The notes below the pieces were generated by a model. The model was given only the letters and a program-made list of their open reading frames with translations. It did no database searches and was not told the origin of the DNA. Shown here in pieces: positions 48,253-59,448 of a DNA stretch of 64,000 nucleotides. Both the position numbers and the translations under genes were made by a program. Within the stretch, counting starts at the first letter, position 1. Every line of letters starts with the position of its first letter. Source of the DNA: Galerina marginata (lineage: Eukaryota > Basidiomycota > Agaricomycetes > Agaricales > Galerinaceae); assembly GCA_023014335.1 (NCBI GenBank), contig JAECYW010000008.1:2790001-2854000 (forward strand). Direction: 5' to 3'.

Positions 48253-49728
48253 TCAGGAAGAACAGCAGTCTGACCACGCCTTCTTCATTCCCCGTCCCTC
48301 TGACTGTAGACGTATCGTCTGGCGAGCAGGGCCAGCGCCACTTGCCTCCCTAAAGTGCATCGTCCGGGCCTCCACCCACTCCTCGTACTCCCATCGCCTG
48401 ACCACCCGCTGTGCGATGTACTCGAACACGTCGGAGACGCCGTCGCCTGTCTTGGCAGACGTGAAGAACATCTTGGGACCTCTTTCTGGAGGCAATGGAG
48501 GTGCAGAAAAGGCAGCTGGTGTCGACGACTGAATCAAGGGCGAAGAAGATGGTGTGGCGTTGGTCGTCGGGGCACCGATTGAATTGCCGTTGCCATTAGA
48601 CCGCTCGCGCGCAATCAGGCTTGGTGTTATGGTAGCAGCGCTGCCAGAACTCGCGCTGCCCGAGGAGAGCATGGTCATGCTTCGGCGTCTCACACTCCCA
48701 GGCGGACTCGTAGCTTCCGACAGTTCTGCAGAACTGGATGATGGTTCAGGAGAGGAGCGGGCAGACCGAAAAGTGTCGAACATCGAGGATGATGGCGTAT
48801 GGTATATCGTGAGTGTGGTATGCGTAGTTGTCATTGTCCCAGAGTAGAATCTAGAGGCAGATCGTGAGCGTGATTTGGATAACTGGTGTTTTGGGGAGTA
48901 AGAGCCTTCGCGGTTGTGACTGGTATCAAAATGTGGTGCTATTGCGATGGAAGACGAACGCGGGGGTTGTGAAGGAGATAGTTGCGAACTCGAACTGGAA
49001 TTCGAAGGTGACTTGATTATTGAAGAATGAGAGTCTCCATTAAGCTGATGCGATAGTTCTGGGTATCCGTTGGAAGAGGTGGGAGGAAGAACGTTAATTT
49101 CGGAAGCGGGGCTTGCAGAAGGTGACGGGGGGACTAGCTCATCCAAAAACTGCAGTGCCTCTGACTCTGAGACCGGGCCATCGCCGTTGACCTTTCCAAT
49201 CATGTCGATCTTGTTCCCAACGACGACACAGCAGTAGTCGTTCATGTCAGCATTGCTGGGTACCGGCGCCCTGTCGCAAAAGTCTCCCCACCATTTCTTC
49301 AACGATAACATCGTCTCAGGAGTGTTCACATCGAACATCAACAGAGCTGCATCTGCTCCTCGGAAGAACGCCGTTGAGAGACTCGAGAATCGTTCTTGTC
49401 CTGCTGTATCCTAGTGTGTCAAGGGTATATATCAGCACCGCCCGACATTCCGAGCGCGAGAAGAGAAAAAGGTATTGACCCAAATCTGTAATGTGACTGA
49501 CTGGTCTGGTTGCGTAGGGTGCGGTAATGTTTTAGTTATGAAGTCGGCGCCTATCGTCGCCCGATATCCATTCGAGAAACGACCTGAAATATACTGCAGT
49601 AAAGGATTCAGGAGCAAGTCAGCAATTTTACCCGAGGTCCTCCGTGAGCTGTGATAACGCACTTTTCCTCGAAGACTGGTCTTTCCAACGCCGGAGGATC
49701 CAATAACTACTAGTTTGACAGTGGGCAT
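48253..49728 (-). CDS. Rab7-like small GTPase with a large Ser-rich insertion
   Basis: Vesicle-traffic GTPase, nearest to Rab7/Ypt7 by motif pattern. ATG 49728: MPTVKLVVIGSSGVGKTSLR (P-loop GSSGVGKTS); across an intron YISGRFSNGYRATIGADFIT (switch I), then WDTAGQERFSSLSTAFFRGA (G3), LLMFDVNTPE, VVVGNKIDMIG (G4, NKID) and, about 250 residues later, MFFTSAKTGDGVSDVFEYIA (G5, SAK). Normal Rabs have about 30 residues there; the insert is Ser/Pro/Thr-rich low complexity. The C-terminus SDCCSS has a CCxx prenylation motif. Exons join in frame; stop 48253. The insertion is coding in one long exon without stops. Confidence 0.88.
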
Positions 49729-50487
49729 ATCGTCCGTCGTCGCTGGGGTAAACGACGGCGAAGGTTCATGGGGTCAACGGAGAAAGGTGTCGATGTTGCC
49801 GTCGCCGACGACAAGGATCAAAATTCGGAGTTTGAAACTCATGTCGCCATTTGGCGTCGGGATGGTCGGGCCGCCTGGTTTGTCATACTTGGACGCCTGA
49901 AAGCGAGACAAGAACTTGAAGAAGGATTTTCCTTGAGGATTTATCTCAGAATTATTCGGCATAGTACTTCAATCGTTTACAAAAGGTTGGATGCCTCATA
50001 TTATAATTATTTGATTCAATAGTGGAGCGCGCCGATGCTTGGATGTACGCCTTCCTATCTTCGTACTTTTACCTCGTTATCTAGCCTAATTAACTGATGG
50101 AGTAAGTACCTCCACTCTCGCTTGTTAAATAAACAACAGAACTTTTATTCTAGTGTGGATCATTTAATGTCCTCTTGCAAGTACATGTTCAGGTACTAGG
50201 TAATACTGGCACCTTTGAAGTTTGAAAGCCAATAAAATTTCTTTTGATATACGGGAACTTGAACGCTTGGTCCAAATAATTAGTAGATCAACAGGCGTCC
50301 GGCGCTTAACAGAAACTCCCGGACGCGATCGCGTGCATTACGTAAAGTGCCAGTTACATAAGAGGTTGCTCAATTTCCCACCCTGACATCGCCACTTCGC
50401 TTGCCTTTCTCCTCCTTCCCCCCCATCACAACGGGGCAAAAAAAGCTTCATATTCTCGCTTTCTAGGATATCGAACTACTGTACACC
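49729..50487. other. divergent promoter region, Rab gene / Ubl-fusion 5
   Basis: Contains a pyrimidine-rich leader before member 5 (about 50395-50470) that recurs before member 6. Open frames at 49715-50022 are shadows. No other gene. Confidence 0.4.
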
Positions 50488-52012
50488 ATGCCGAAGGATA
50501 CACGCGCGAGCTCGTCTTCTACGCGTTCAATAGACTCGCTTTTCGTCTACAGGTACAAGAATAAACGCGTCTTAGCGTCGCGTGCCACAAGTTATAACGT
50601 GAGTGACACTGCTATTTCACACAGGCGTCACTAATTATATCTTTTTTTACGCGCCTAGTTGGCGCTTCAAGCTTGCAGGAAGCTTTTTTCGGGCATACCA
50701 GTCGACAGCGCCGTCACGCTCCACACCAAGGACCTTGATTTATGCGAAGGAGAATTGGTCGAGATTTCTGAAGAATCGTGGTCTGAAGTCGCTCATATAC
50801 TTAAATCCGTTACGGTTATGGTCGAGGAGAATTCTCGACCTGTAGCCGTCCGAATGCCCACACCAGAAATGCCCCCAAGTGCGTTTTGCTTATAGCATAC
50901 AATTTTGCATAGCTCACCTTTGCCCTTTTATTCAGGAAAAGTCAAGATTAACATTGCGACGTGTGAAGGCTCTACTTTTTCTATTTCTGTGACGCCTACC
51001 ACTAAGTTCGATAAGATCCTCAATTCCTTCTCCGATAAGATTGGGAAAGAACGAGGTTCTCTGAAATTGATCTATAACAACTGTCGGATTGACGAGTATG
51101 ATACTGTCGAAAGTTGTGGTATAGAAGATGGTGATACCATCCACTGTTTGGTAGAGCAGCTTGGAGGCAAGCCCGTCATTTACTTGTTCTCCCCTTCGGC
51201 ACTTGAAGCCTCGGTCAAACTGTCTCTTGCTCCGCAGTGGAACCTGTCTGCGATATACCCCGTCGTGCCTATTAAACCTCGGACCACCCAGTCCAACGAG
51301 GAGGTTTCTTGGAGGGTAAAGGTGCACCCCAACGGAGAGCTGACGGAGCTCGCGACTGGTCTTGATGTCGCCTACTTATTCTGGGAAGCACAGTGAGTTT
51401 CTTATTGATATCTTCATACTTGTCGTAAATTTGATTTTGTTCTTCTCATGTTATCAGTACAGATGCGACAGTCCCCGCTTCTCCGCCTCCTTCCCCTCTT
51501 CTCGGAGAGTCGCATCAGGTTGAGATATTCAATCCCAACGACGTGGTCATAAACGACGAAAACTCTGTTGTTGTTCCCGTCGAGAACATTACACCGTACC
51601 TCGACGAGGCTCTCTGCTCTCTCGGCCTTCACATAGAGGCTCGAACATCTTTCATCACGTAGGTCTCTACTTATTTTTGACAACTAATTATTGACGCTCG
51701 ACCAGCTACTGGCTCCCTTCTATGCTCAAGCACAAGAACATTGCGTTCCGCTTCGTCCCTCAAGCGTCCTATGAACACGCTGCTCCTCTGGAAGTTTCGC
51801 CTTCTCCAGATGTCGTGACGCGTGTCTTCATGGTCTTCCAAGGAGTCGCCGATCAAGATTTGGGCCGGTGGTCGGCTGCTTCATCCAAAGCAGAGGCAGA
51901 TGTGTCATGGTGGAGAGAGGTTGTTGGTGTCAACCTGGAGCACGCCTTGGATGAGAAGTTGTTCAGGGTTTTGGAGTGGGGTGGGATGGAGGTGTTGACG
52001 TCGCGTTCTTGA
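50488..52012 (+). CDS. Ubl-fusion family, member 5
   Basis: Twin of member 6. ATG 50488: MPKDTRASSSSTRSIDSLFV, then YRYKNKRVLASRATSYN, intron, LALQACRKLFSGIPVDSAVT and LHTKDLDLCEGELVEISEES (about residues 38-110). Residues about 111-187 are SUMO/ubiquitin-like: KVKINIATCEGSTFSISVTP, SLKLIYNNCRIDEYDTVES, IEDGDTIHCLVEQLGG, ending in Gly-Gly. The core follows at once: KPVIYLFSPSALEASVKLSL, LSAIYPVVPIKPRTTQ, VSWRVKVHPNGELTELATGL and AYLFWEAQ. Then NDVVINDENSVVVPV, LCSLGLHIEARTSFIT|YWLPSMLKHKNIAFR, PDVVTRVFMVFQGVADQDLG and LFRVLEWGGMEVL, stop 52012. About 430 residues, five exons, intact. Confidence 0.82.
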
Positions 52013-52511
52013 TTAACCGATTTCATTGTGGTTATAGGTCATTTATTCGTATATTTATTACACTCTGATTGGGTATGGCTGCTGTATATCTCATAGCTCC
52101 CTCGTTGTTTGTTTCACACCCGCCATAAATTTGTACAACGGTTCTAAAATGTAGTTTTATATTGATTTCCAAGATCATCGTGCATTAGTACAATTACCCC
52201 GTTTTGCCTAAATTGTGCCTACCACAGGCGGCGTCAGCGGCGGACCGCTGAAGGACCTTGAAGGACTCACTTGTAAGTAATTGAAGCCTACAACAGCGCC
52301 AAGACATCAAATAAATCAGGAAAAAGGCTCCAAATCATTGAATGAGTGATATAAAAGCATTTTTGTGCCGAAATACATCCGACATAAGAAGTTTCCCAGC
52401 CCTTCCCCTGCATCGCCACTCCCTTGCCTTTCTCCTCCCCCCATCACAACGTCAACGGGCCAAAAAATGCTTCATATTCTCGTCTTGTAACATATCAGTC
52501 TACTATACACT

Positions 52512-54034
52512 ATGCCGAAGGATACACCCGCGACCTCGTCTTCTACGCGTTCAAAAGACTCGCTTTTCGTCTACAAGTACAAGAATAAACGCGTCTTAGC
52601 GACGCGTGCGACGAGCTATAACGTGAGTGTCAATGCCATTTCACACAAGCGTCACTAATTATATCTTTTTTACGCGCCTAGTTGGCGCTTCAAGCTTCCA
52701 GGAAGCTCTTTTCTTGCATACCAGCCGACAGCACCGTCACGCTCCATACGAAGGACCTTGACTTATGCGAGGGCGAATTGACAGAGATTTCTGAAGAGTC
52801 TTGGGTTGACGTTGTTGGGGTGTTGAAGTCTGTGACTGTTATGGTCGAGGAAAAAGCTCTGGCCGTTGCAGTGCGCCTGCCCACGCCAGAAACGCGTCTG
52901 ACTGAAGGTCAGGTTTTCAACTTTCTGATTTTTTCACGTACTTAAATTCATATACAGGAAATTTATCGATATACATAAATTATAACGGGGGCCGCCACAA
53001 GATGATCGTGACCCGTTCCACCAAAATCGATAAGATCACTGCTGCATTTGAAGCTAACCAGGGGGAAAGTCGGGACTGGGCGACATTGTTTTATGACGGC
53101 AGCAGGCTTTCGCCGAACTACACCATCGGACAATATGAGGTCGACGATGGAGACGACATTGAATGTTATGTAATACAAACTGGAGGAAAGCCTGTCATTT
53201 ACCTGTTCTCCCCTTCGGCACTTGAAGCCTCAGTCAAACTGTCTCTTGCCCCGCAGTGGAACCTATCTGCGATATACCCCGTCGTGCCTATCAAACCTCG
53301 AACCGCCCAGACCCACGAGGAGGTTTCCTGGAGGGTAAAGGTGCAGCCCAAAGGAGAGCTGACGGAGCTCGCGACTGGTCTTGATGTCGCCTATTTATTC
53401 TGGGAAGCACAGTGAGTTTTTTTATCGAGATTCTCGAATAATTGCTAACACAGTCTTATCCCTATGTTATCAGTACAGATGCAACAGTCCTAGCTTCTCC
53501 TCCTCCTTCGCCTCTTCTGGGAGAGTCTCGCCAAAAGCAGGTTGAGATATTCAATCCGAACGACGTGGTCATAAATGACGAAAACTCTGTGGTTATTCCC
53601 GTTGAGAAGATCACACCGCACCTCGAGAAGGCTCTCTGCTCTCTCGGCCTTCATACAGAGGCTCGAACTTCTTTCATCACGTACGTCTTTTACTTTCTTC
53701 GAGAATTAATTATTGATGCCCGACCAGCTACTGGCTTCCTTCCATGCTCAAGCACAAGAACATTGCGTTCCGCTTCGTTCCTCAAGCCTCATACGAACAC
53801 GCTGCACCTCTGGAAGTTTCGCCTTCTCCAGACGTCGTGACGCGTGTCTTCATGGTCTTCCAAGGCATCGCCGACGAAGACTTGGCCCAGTGGTCAGCTG
53901 CAACTTCCAAAGCAGAGGCGGACGTATCATGGTGGAGAGAGGTTGTTGGTGTCGACCTGGAGCGTGCCTTGGATGAGAAGTTGTTCAGGGTTTTGGAGTG
54001 GGGTGGGATGGAGGTGTTGACGGTGCGTTCTTGA
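52512..54034 (+). CDS. Ubl-fusion family, member 6
   Basis: Tandem twin of member 5, 500 bp downstream, same strand and exon plan. ATG 52512: MPKDTPATSSSTRSKDSLFV. Outside the Ubl segment the two are almost identical; inside it they differ strongly. Here it reads INYNGGRHKMIVTRSTKIDK, WATLFYDGSRLSPNYTIGQY, EVDDGDDIECYVIQTGG, closely matching the SUMO pattern (LFDG-R, the acidic D-x-D-x-I turn, QTGG end). The core KPVIYLFSPSALEASVKLSL follows directly, then SWRVKVQPKGELTELATGL, AYLFWEAQ, FITYWLPSMLKHKNIAFRFV, TRVFMVFQGIADEDLAQW and LFRVLEWGGMEVLTVRS with the stop at 54034. Intact. Confidence 0.82.
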
Positions 54035-54690
54035 TTAATCGGTTTCACTGCAGTTGCAGGTAGTCTATTTCGTACATCTTTATTATCTTTTGATTGGATA
54101 TGGCTGCTGTATATCTGGTTCTCTTCTATCCTGTAGATATAGTGTTATTTGCTTTATAATATGGACTGATTGTCTTGACAAGCGACAGAGACTTGGACTG
54201 GTATGTACTGCTTCTAGCTGCCGCTAGGATCCTTATACCGATTTACTTACTAGATTCTCGTCTTTTTACGTGTTTTCTGGGATCCTTCTCTGACTATGTA
54301 ATTTGCTCTTCATCGGGCATGGTGCCGACTGTCTCGCGCTCCCCAGGCGCCTGCTTATAGTGCTCCGGACTCCGACGGTCCGGTCGCAGAACAAATAAAT
54401 CGCAACAAAACAACGCGACGCGAACTTCGGTGGCTTTCGCCTCGCGTCGAAATACTTACGTGACACCTCCTTCAAAGCACTTCTCATTCTGCCTTTTTGT
54501 CTGACGCTGCGAAAAACTGAGTTATGGACCAGTTATCGAAACTAGTAGGCGACTCGAATGTCGGTCAACCGGAAGTCATGCTGGAGGCGAATCCGGTCAT
54601 CCCGAGTTTGTTGTTGTCCTGGTTTGCTTTCTCGCCAGAACTGACGTTTTCTCCGCAGACAGACTTGGCTTAATTGTCTCTCCAGTGACC
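54035..54690. other. spacer before F-box gene
   Basis: No gene supported. A possible 5'-leader intron ends at CTCTCCAG near 54684, just before the F-box ATG. Confidence 0.4.
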
Positions 54691-57088
54691 ATGAAACAGC
54701 AAAAGACAAAAATTTCGCGTAAATCTACGCGTAATTCGGTTGTTTTGAGGGATTTTGTGGGATTGCCTCTGGATGTTATTTTTGAGGTGTGGCACTACCA
54801 CCCATGATCCTCGCATACTTCTGACGAAGCCGTCTCAGATTGCGTCATTTATAGACCCCATCGATTTACTTAACCTGACACGCGTCTCCAAAGCCTTTCG
54901 CGAAGTTTTGATGTCGCGCACAGCAATGTCCATCTGGCGACAGGTCCTTTCACAGTTCGACGATCTGCCAAAATGCCCTGAAGACCTTACAGTGCCACAA
55001 TACGCAAGTCTGTTATTTGACACCTTCTGCATGGTAGGTCGGAAACTCCGTCACGTCGAATTACATATAACTTATGGCTTCTGGTGGCAGGCATGCCTCA
55101 GCGTTCGAGGAGCATACAAGACAAATTACAATCTTCGGCTCAGGTTATGTAATGCGTGTGCGAAGAAAAAGTAAGTAAACTCCTCTGTTAAAATCGACAG
55201 CTATCTAAGTTTCTTAGCCTTGCCTCTGGCCACACCTTAAAGTCCCACTTCAAAAAATCGCCAGTAATACCCACTTTCTTAACCCTTTTGCCATCGTCTG
55301 CGCAAAAAATGACTCCAGTATGTTATATTGGCTGCTTTTAAGCTTTTACTCATGAACATTTCATGTGCTTGCCGCAGGCGTCGATCTTGACCAGCCTCGA
55401 CAACCATTCGAACATGAAGTACTTCCTTCCTGAAGCAGACCTGCTTTGGGCTGAAAGATATAAGTTCAAAACCCAAGCAGACGAGGTTGATTTTACTCTG
55501 GAACGACAAGATATTGCCACGAGAATGATGAATGTATGTTTTATCGTGGATGTTTTCCAAACCATGGGTATCTCTGATCTGTCGATACACAGGAGGGTTC
55601 GGCTATTCAAGTCTGGGCCAGTCACTACCAAGCCCAAAAGAGACAGGCAATCGAGGAAACTACTTCCCGCCGAAGGCAAAGGTACTTCCTTTCTGCCCCT
55701 TCGCCAATGAGACAAAAATCTTATTCATTTCCGAAGGATAATGACCGAACTGGAGGGTCTCAAATTGGATAAGAAGTACTATCCCAATTACTACTCTGGC
55801 GATGAGAACTCCAAAAAGTGGTTTGGGTATCTAAACCAAAATAAGGAGTTTAGTATGCGAGGTTCGTGATCATGGCTCTTCGCTGTTGATTCATTGGTTA
55901 GATTTTATTATCCTCGTGATTTAGCTTGGAATATGATTCGCCCAAAAATGGAGGAGATATACGACAGTCAAAAGAGAATCGTGTTGAGGAATGAACTCTT
56001 GGACCGAATCGAGGTCCAATACTACAGGTTCCGCCGAGATCATCCAAAGCGCTATCATATGCCCCCGTTCGAAGAACTTAGTGGCACGTCCTGCGTAACA
56101 GATTTCTTGGACGCACATGCCTGGCCAAACGCTTTTACCGAGGACGATCTCGACCCTTTGATGGAGGACCTTGAACGCAACAAAGGAGACTGGTTTTCGA
56201 AAACTATAGTCGCCTTCCTCGAGATTGTCAAGCCACTTTTTCCAGCAGAAAAAGTTGGTTTCAGAACCTTGGAACAAGCGAGAATATTGTCCTTCTGCCA
56301 TTGTAAAACCTGCAATGCGTCCGAAACATCTGGCAAACAGCTCTTTGCCTTTCCGGAAATTATAGACCACCTGGTTTCTGACACACCGTTTTCGACAATC
56401 TTTAGTCTCACTGACATTATCGTCGACGTTCATGCTATCAGGGCTGCTGAAGATGTTCTCGTAGCATTGGGATATTCGAAGGACTTGTCGAAGGCGGGTA
56501 TAACTAAACAGAAATTTATTTGTTGTTGCACGCGGCAAAATCAGTCTCGGTGGAAGTTTTCGCGCATGGTAATGTCTTCGTCCTTGTTACCTCGCCGTGT
56601 ATTAACATATCACTTATAGGTCCATCATGTTTATAGGGAACGCTCGCACTACAGGAGCATGTTAAAGTGTATTTCGCCACGGGTGTACGTCTTGTTTTCG
56701 TTCATTTAACCCTAATATGTGTATGCTCACGTCGGACACCATAGATCGAAGGCCATGGTCAACAAGCTTCTGATAGACGGGCATGATGCAAATCGCGTTC
56801 AAGCGTTAATTAAACCCGCCAGTGACGTCCCTGAACCCGTATCGGCGGCTAGCCCGACTATTCCTGCCACGGATCAACGACTCTGCTGTCGATACTGCTA
56901 CCAGCTTACCTATAGGCGAATTTCTGTCGAGGCGCGATTCGAAGTATATCATATTGAGACTAGGTATGCCCTTTGATATTTTACCCGACTTTGAGACTCG
57001 ATGAATCTTCCTATTCAGGCATGGCAGAACCCTTCAGGACGGCGATTTTGCTTCCCCTGATCAACTCGTTGCTACCTATGGCACATAA
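54691..57088 (+). CDS. F-box protein
   Basis: Substrate adaptor of SCF ubiquitin ligases by domain; target unknown. ATG 54691: MKQQKTKISRKSTRNSVVLR, then the F-box VGLPLDVIFE|IASFIDPIDLLNLTRVSKAF, REVLMSRTAMSIWRQVL, split by a 53-bp intron. It follows the usual agaricomycete plan: FDDLPKCPEDLTVPQYASLL, a Cys-containing LRLRLCNACAKKK stretch, YFLPEADLLWAERYKFK, and a long exon (55894-56568) with LDRIEVQYYRFRRDHPKRY. After donor GTACGT near 56684 it continues SKAMVNKLLIDGHDANRVQA and a CCRYCYQL cluster, ending at TAA 57086-57088; stopping at 56709 is the alternative. No break seen. Length near 600 residues. Confidence 0.75.
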
Positions 57089-57179
57089 TTATAACATATA
57101 AGAGGACATCTTTATTTATTCATGTTCGCTTTGATTACCCATGGAGTTCGGCAGGGTGTAGCAGTAGACCATAATTAAT

Positions 57180-59448
57180 CTAATAGAGCTTAGGCATATT
57201 CCTGAACAGACTACGAGTGGTCTGAGCAACGACCTCGACACGAGCATGGGCATGAACCTGTTCCCTGGTTGAGATGTTGGACGGGACTGGGAATAGGTCC
57301 CCGATAACAGGGCATACGGTCCCGGCAGCCGGTAGAGTTCCATTCTGAAAATACTGATTGACGTGGCCAAGCGTACAGTCAGATGGAATTGAAAATGAAG
57401 TGTGCTGGGGGGAAGCAAGGGAATAAGCTAATTAGAAAAGATTCGGACACTCAAGACATCACACGCACCCCAATCGAATCCTGGGTTAGAACGACTGAGC
57501 CAAGGAAGGCTTTAGATGTTTTCTTCGCTCTAAAACACGAAACTAGGTCATTAAAGGTTGGCAACAAAGGACAGCTTGACATACCCAGCCAGAGGGGTCA
57601 CAGGGTCTTCACAAGGCATCAGGTATATTCTTCCTCAGCACATTAGGCAATACTCACCGCCAGTGTTTCCAATTAATAGCAACGGGAAGCTGGTATTACC
57701 AGCTACGGGACCTTGTAAAATAGGTTAATACTATGCCTTCATACTCGAGAGTGTAACTGCATGCCTTTAAAATTGTTCGAATGAATTTTCCATCCCCTAC
57801 AAGCCAAATAAGTAAAAGTATGACTTCAAACTGCCTTCAAACTTACGAACACATGGTACGCGTTCCAACAAGCGCGCTGGAAAAAGTTGAAATATTGCTG
57901 ATGCTCTGGGTGAAAGCCTTCAACGCAGCTGCATCATCGGTGACAGTACGTCCGTCTCCGCACAAAATAGCCGCAGCAGCCTCACTGAGTTGCGGGAACG
58001 AGAGCTGGAATATAGTACTGCCATTTCCTTTCTTTAAATCCACGAGACCTTGAGCTAGGATCGAAAAGGAGCTGTACGGAGTATATAACGATGTGAAGAC
58101 CGCGTTTTTCAGCGTTACGTGGTCAACTACACCGTAGGTAGGAAGTGCTGGAGAATACGCCACAATCGGCTGGGCAAGAACGGACGCATAGAGAGCGTCT
58201 AAGTTTCGTGAGATGGTGGAAGGACTGCTGGCATAGAAGGCGCATGCTTTTGGGCCTGCCTTAAAGCAGCCATCGAAAAAAGCTTGTAGAACTTTATTGG
58301 TATCGAGGAGTTGATTTGCCCAGTTTACTTTGCTCCAGCGTTAGTTGCGACGTTGGAAATCTAATAAAATCGCCCACCCGAATAATAACTTTCCATGTCG
58401 AAGACACCTGGGGATTAACTCTGTTAGTGACGGCCTGGTGACAGTGGCCTTCCCACTAACCATCGATAATTAAGCGCTCAACTTTATCCTTGAACCGAGA
58501 AAGACAAGTCAAATAAATTCAAAACAACCAAGATCTGAGACAGCATACCGGAAATATAGAGGCAAAGGTTCCGCCAAGGACGGACCCGTACCTTATTTGA
58601 AAATTTATTACTATCTGATTTAAAGAGTAATAGAAAGGAAAAGACATACGATATTCCCCAATACCGCAGCTTGGCTTGCCCATGGGCCTCAACAATGCGT
58701 AGCATATCGCGGGCAACATTATCGGTTGTCATATGTGCAAATATTCCAGGATCACGGTCTTGCGCCAACTGACCGAAGACTTGGAAATGCGCCCATTGAC
58801 GAGGGATCGCGTCTGGAGTGGCAGTCGCGTCAGCTACGTTCGGTCCGAAGTCAAAAGTTGCTCGTTCGGCATCCGTTTTAAACATAGAAATGAGAGGCAC
58901 AGAGTTAGCGGCGCCTATCAGGTAACGTGAGCTCAACGAGTTCAAAGAGTAGGAAGGAAAGGTTGTACCTCGAGGATCAAAGCTGACGACATCGAAGTTC
59001 GGACCAATTACAGGTGCAAGTTGACTCCCGAATTCAAGCATTGCTTCTACTCCACTGCCGCCAAGACCTCCTGGGTTAAATAAGACGGGACCTTGATAGC
59101 CAGCAGTTCCGTTCAAAGTAGATGGGATCCGAATGAGCGCGAGAGTGACAGGGCCGGAGTTGGGATCGGAATAATTTAAAGGAGCCTTTGGATATAAATC
59201 ATCAGATGTAGTCGTACTATACCTAGGTGGCGATGATCTCCGACTCACGTTCAAACGCGTGCATTGAAGAGGCGGAGCGTAGCAATCCACCCAATTCAGG
59301 TTGTTACTCCCAGGTATCTGGCAAACCGAGATGTAGATCGGCGTAAACAGCGACGACAAGTAGCACGTACAGATGTCCAGTCGAAGCTGGTTTGAGTCAT
59401 TGCCCCCAGGTTTGAAAATAAGAAGAAAAATAAAAATGATAGGAACAT
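57180..59448 (-). CDS. secreted S33 (TAP-like) alpha/beta-hydrolase, copy 1
   Basis: Tripeptidyl-aminopeptidase-like member of the S33 family, probably secreted. Start at 59446-59448 gives a signal peptide (MFLSFLFFFLFSNLGAMTQT) then SFDWTS|IPGSNNLNWVDCYAP as in copy 2; an open frame to 59605 is in another frame. Catalytic parts: oxyanion loop LFNPGGLGGSGVEAM, nucleophile elbow RYWGISYGSVLGG with the Ser codon split by an intron, FFDGCFKAGPKACAFYASSP, LLLIGNTGDPVTPLAG (Asp) and HTSFSIPSDCTLGHV (His). Ends FRNMPKLY, stop 57180-57182. Near 58350 about 20 residues present in copy 2 are replaced by what must be an intron (see findings). Otherwise intact, about 560 residues. Confidence 0.8.

Noticed and set aside
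48215..48847. Plus-strand frames opposite the Rab gene
   Set aside because: Antisense shadows of the Ser-rich insertion.
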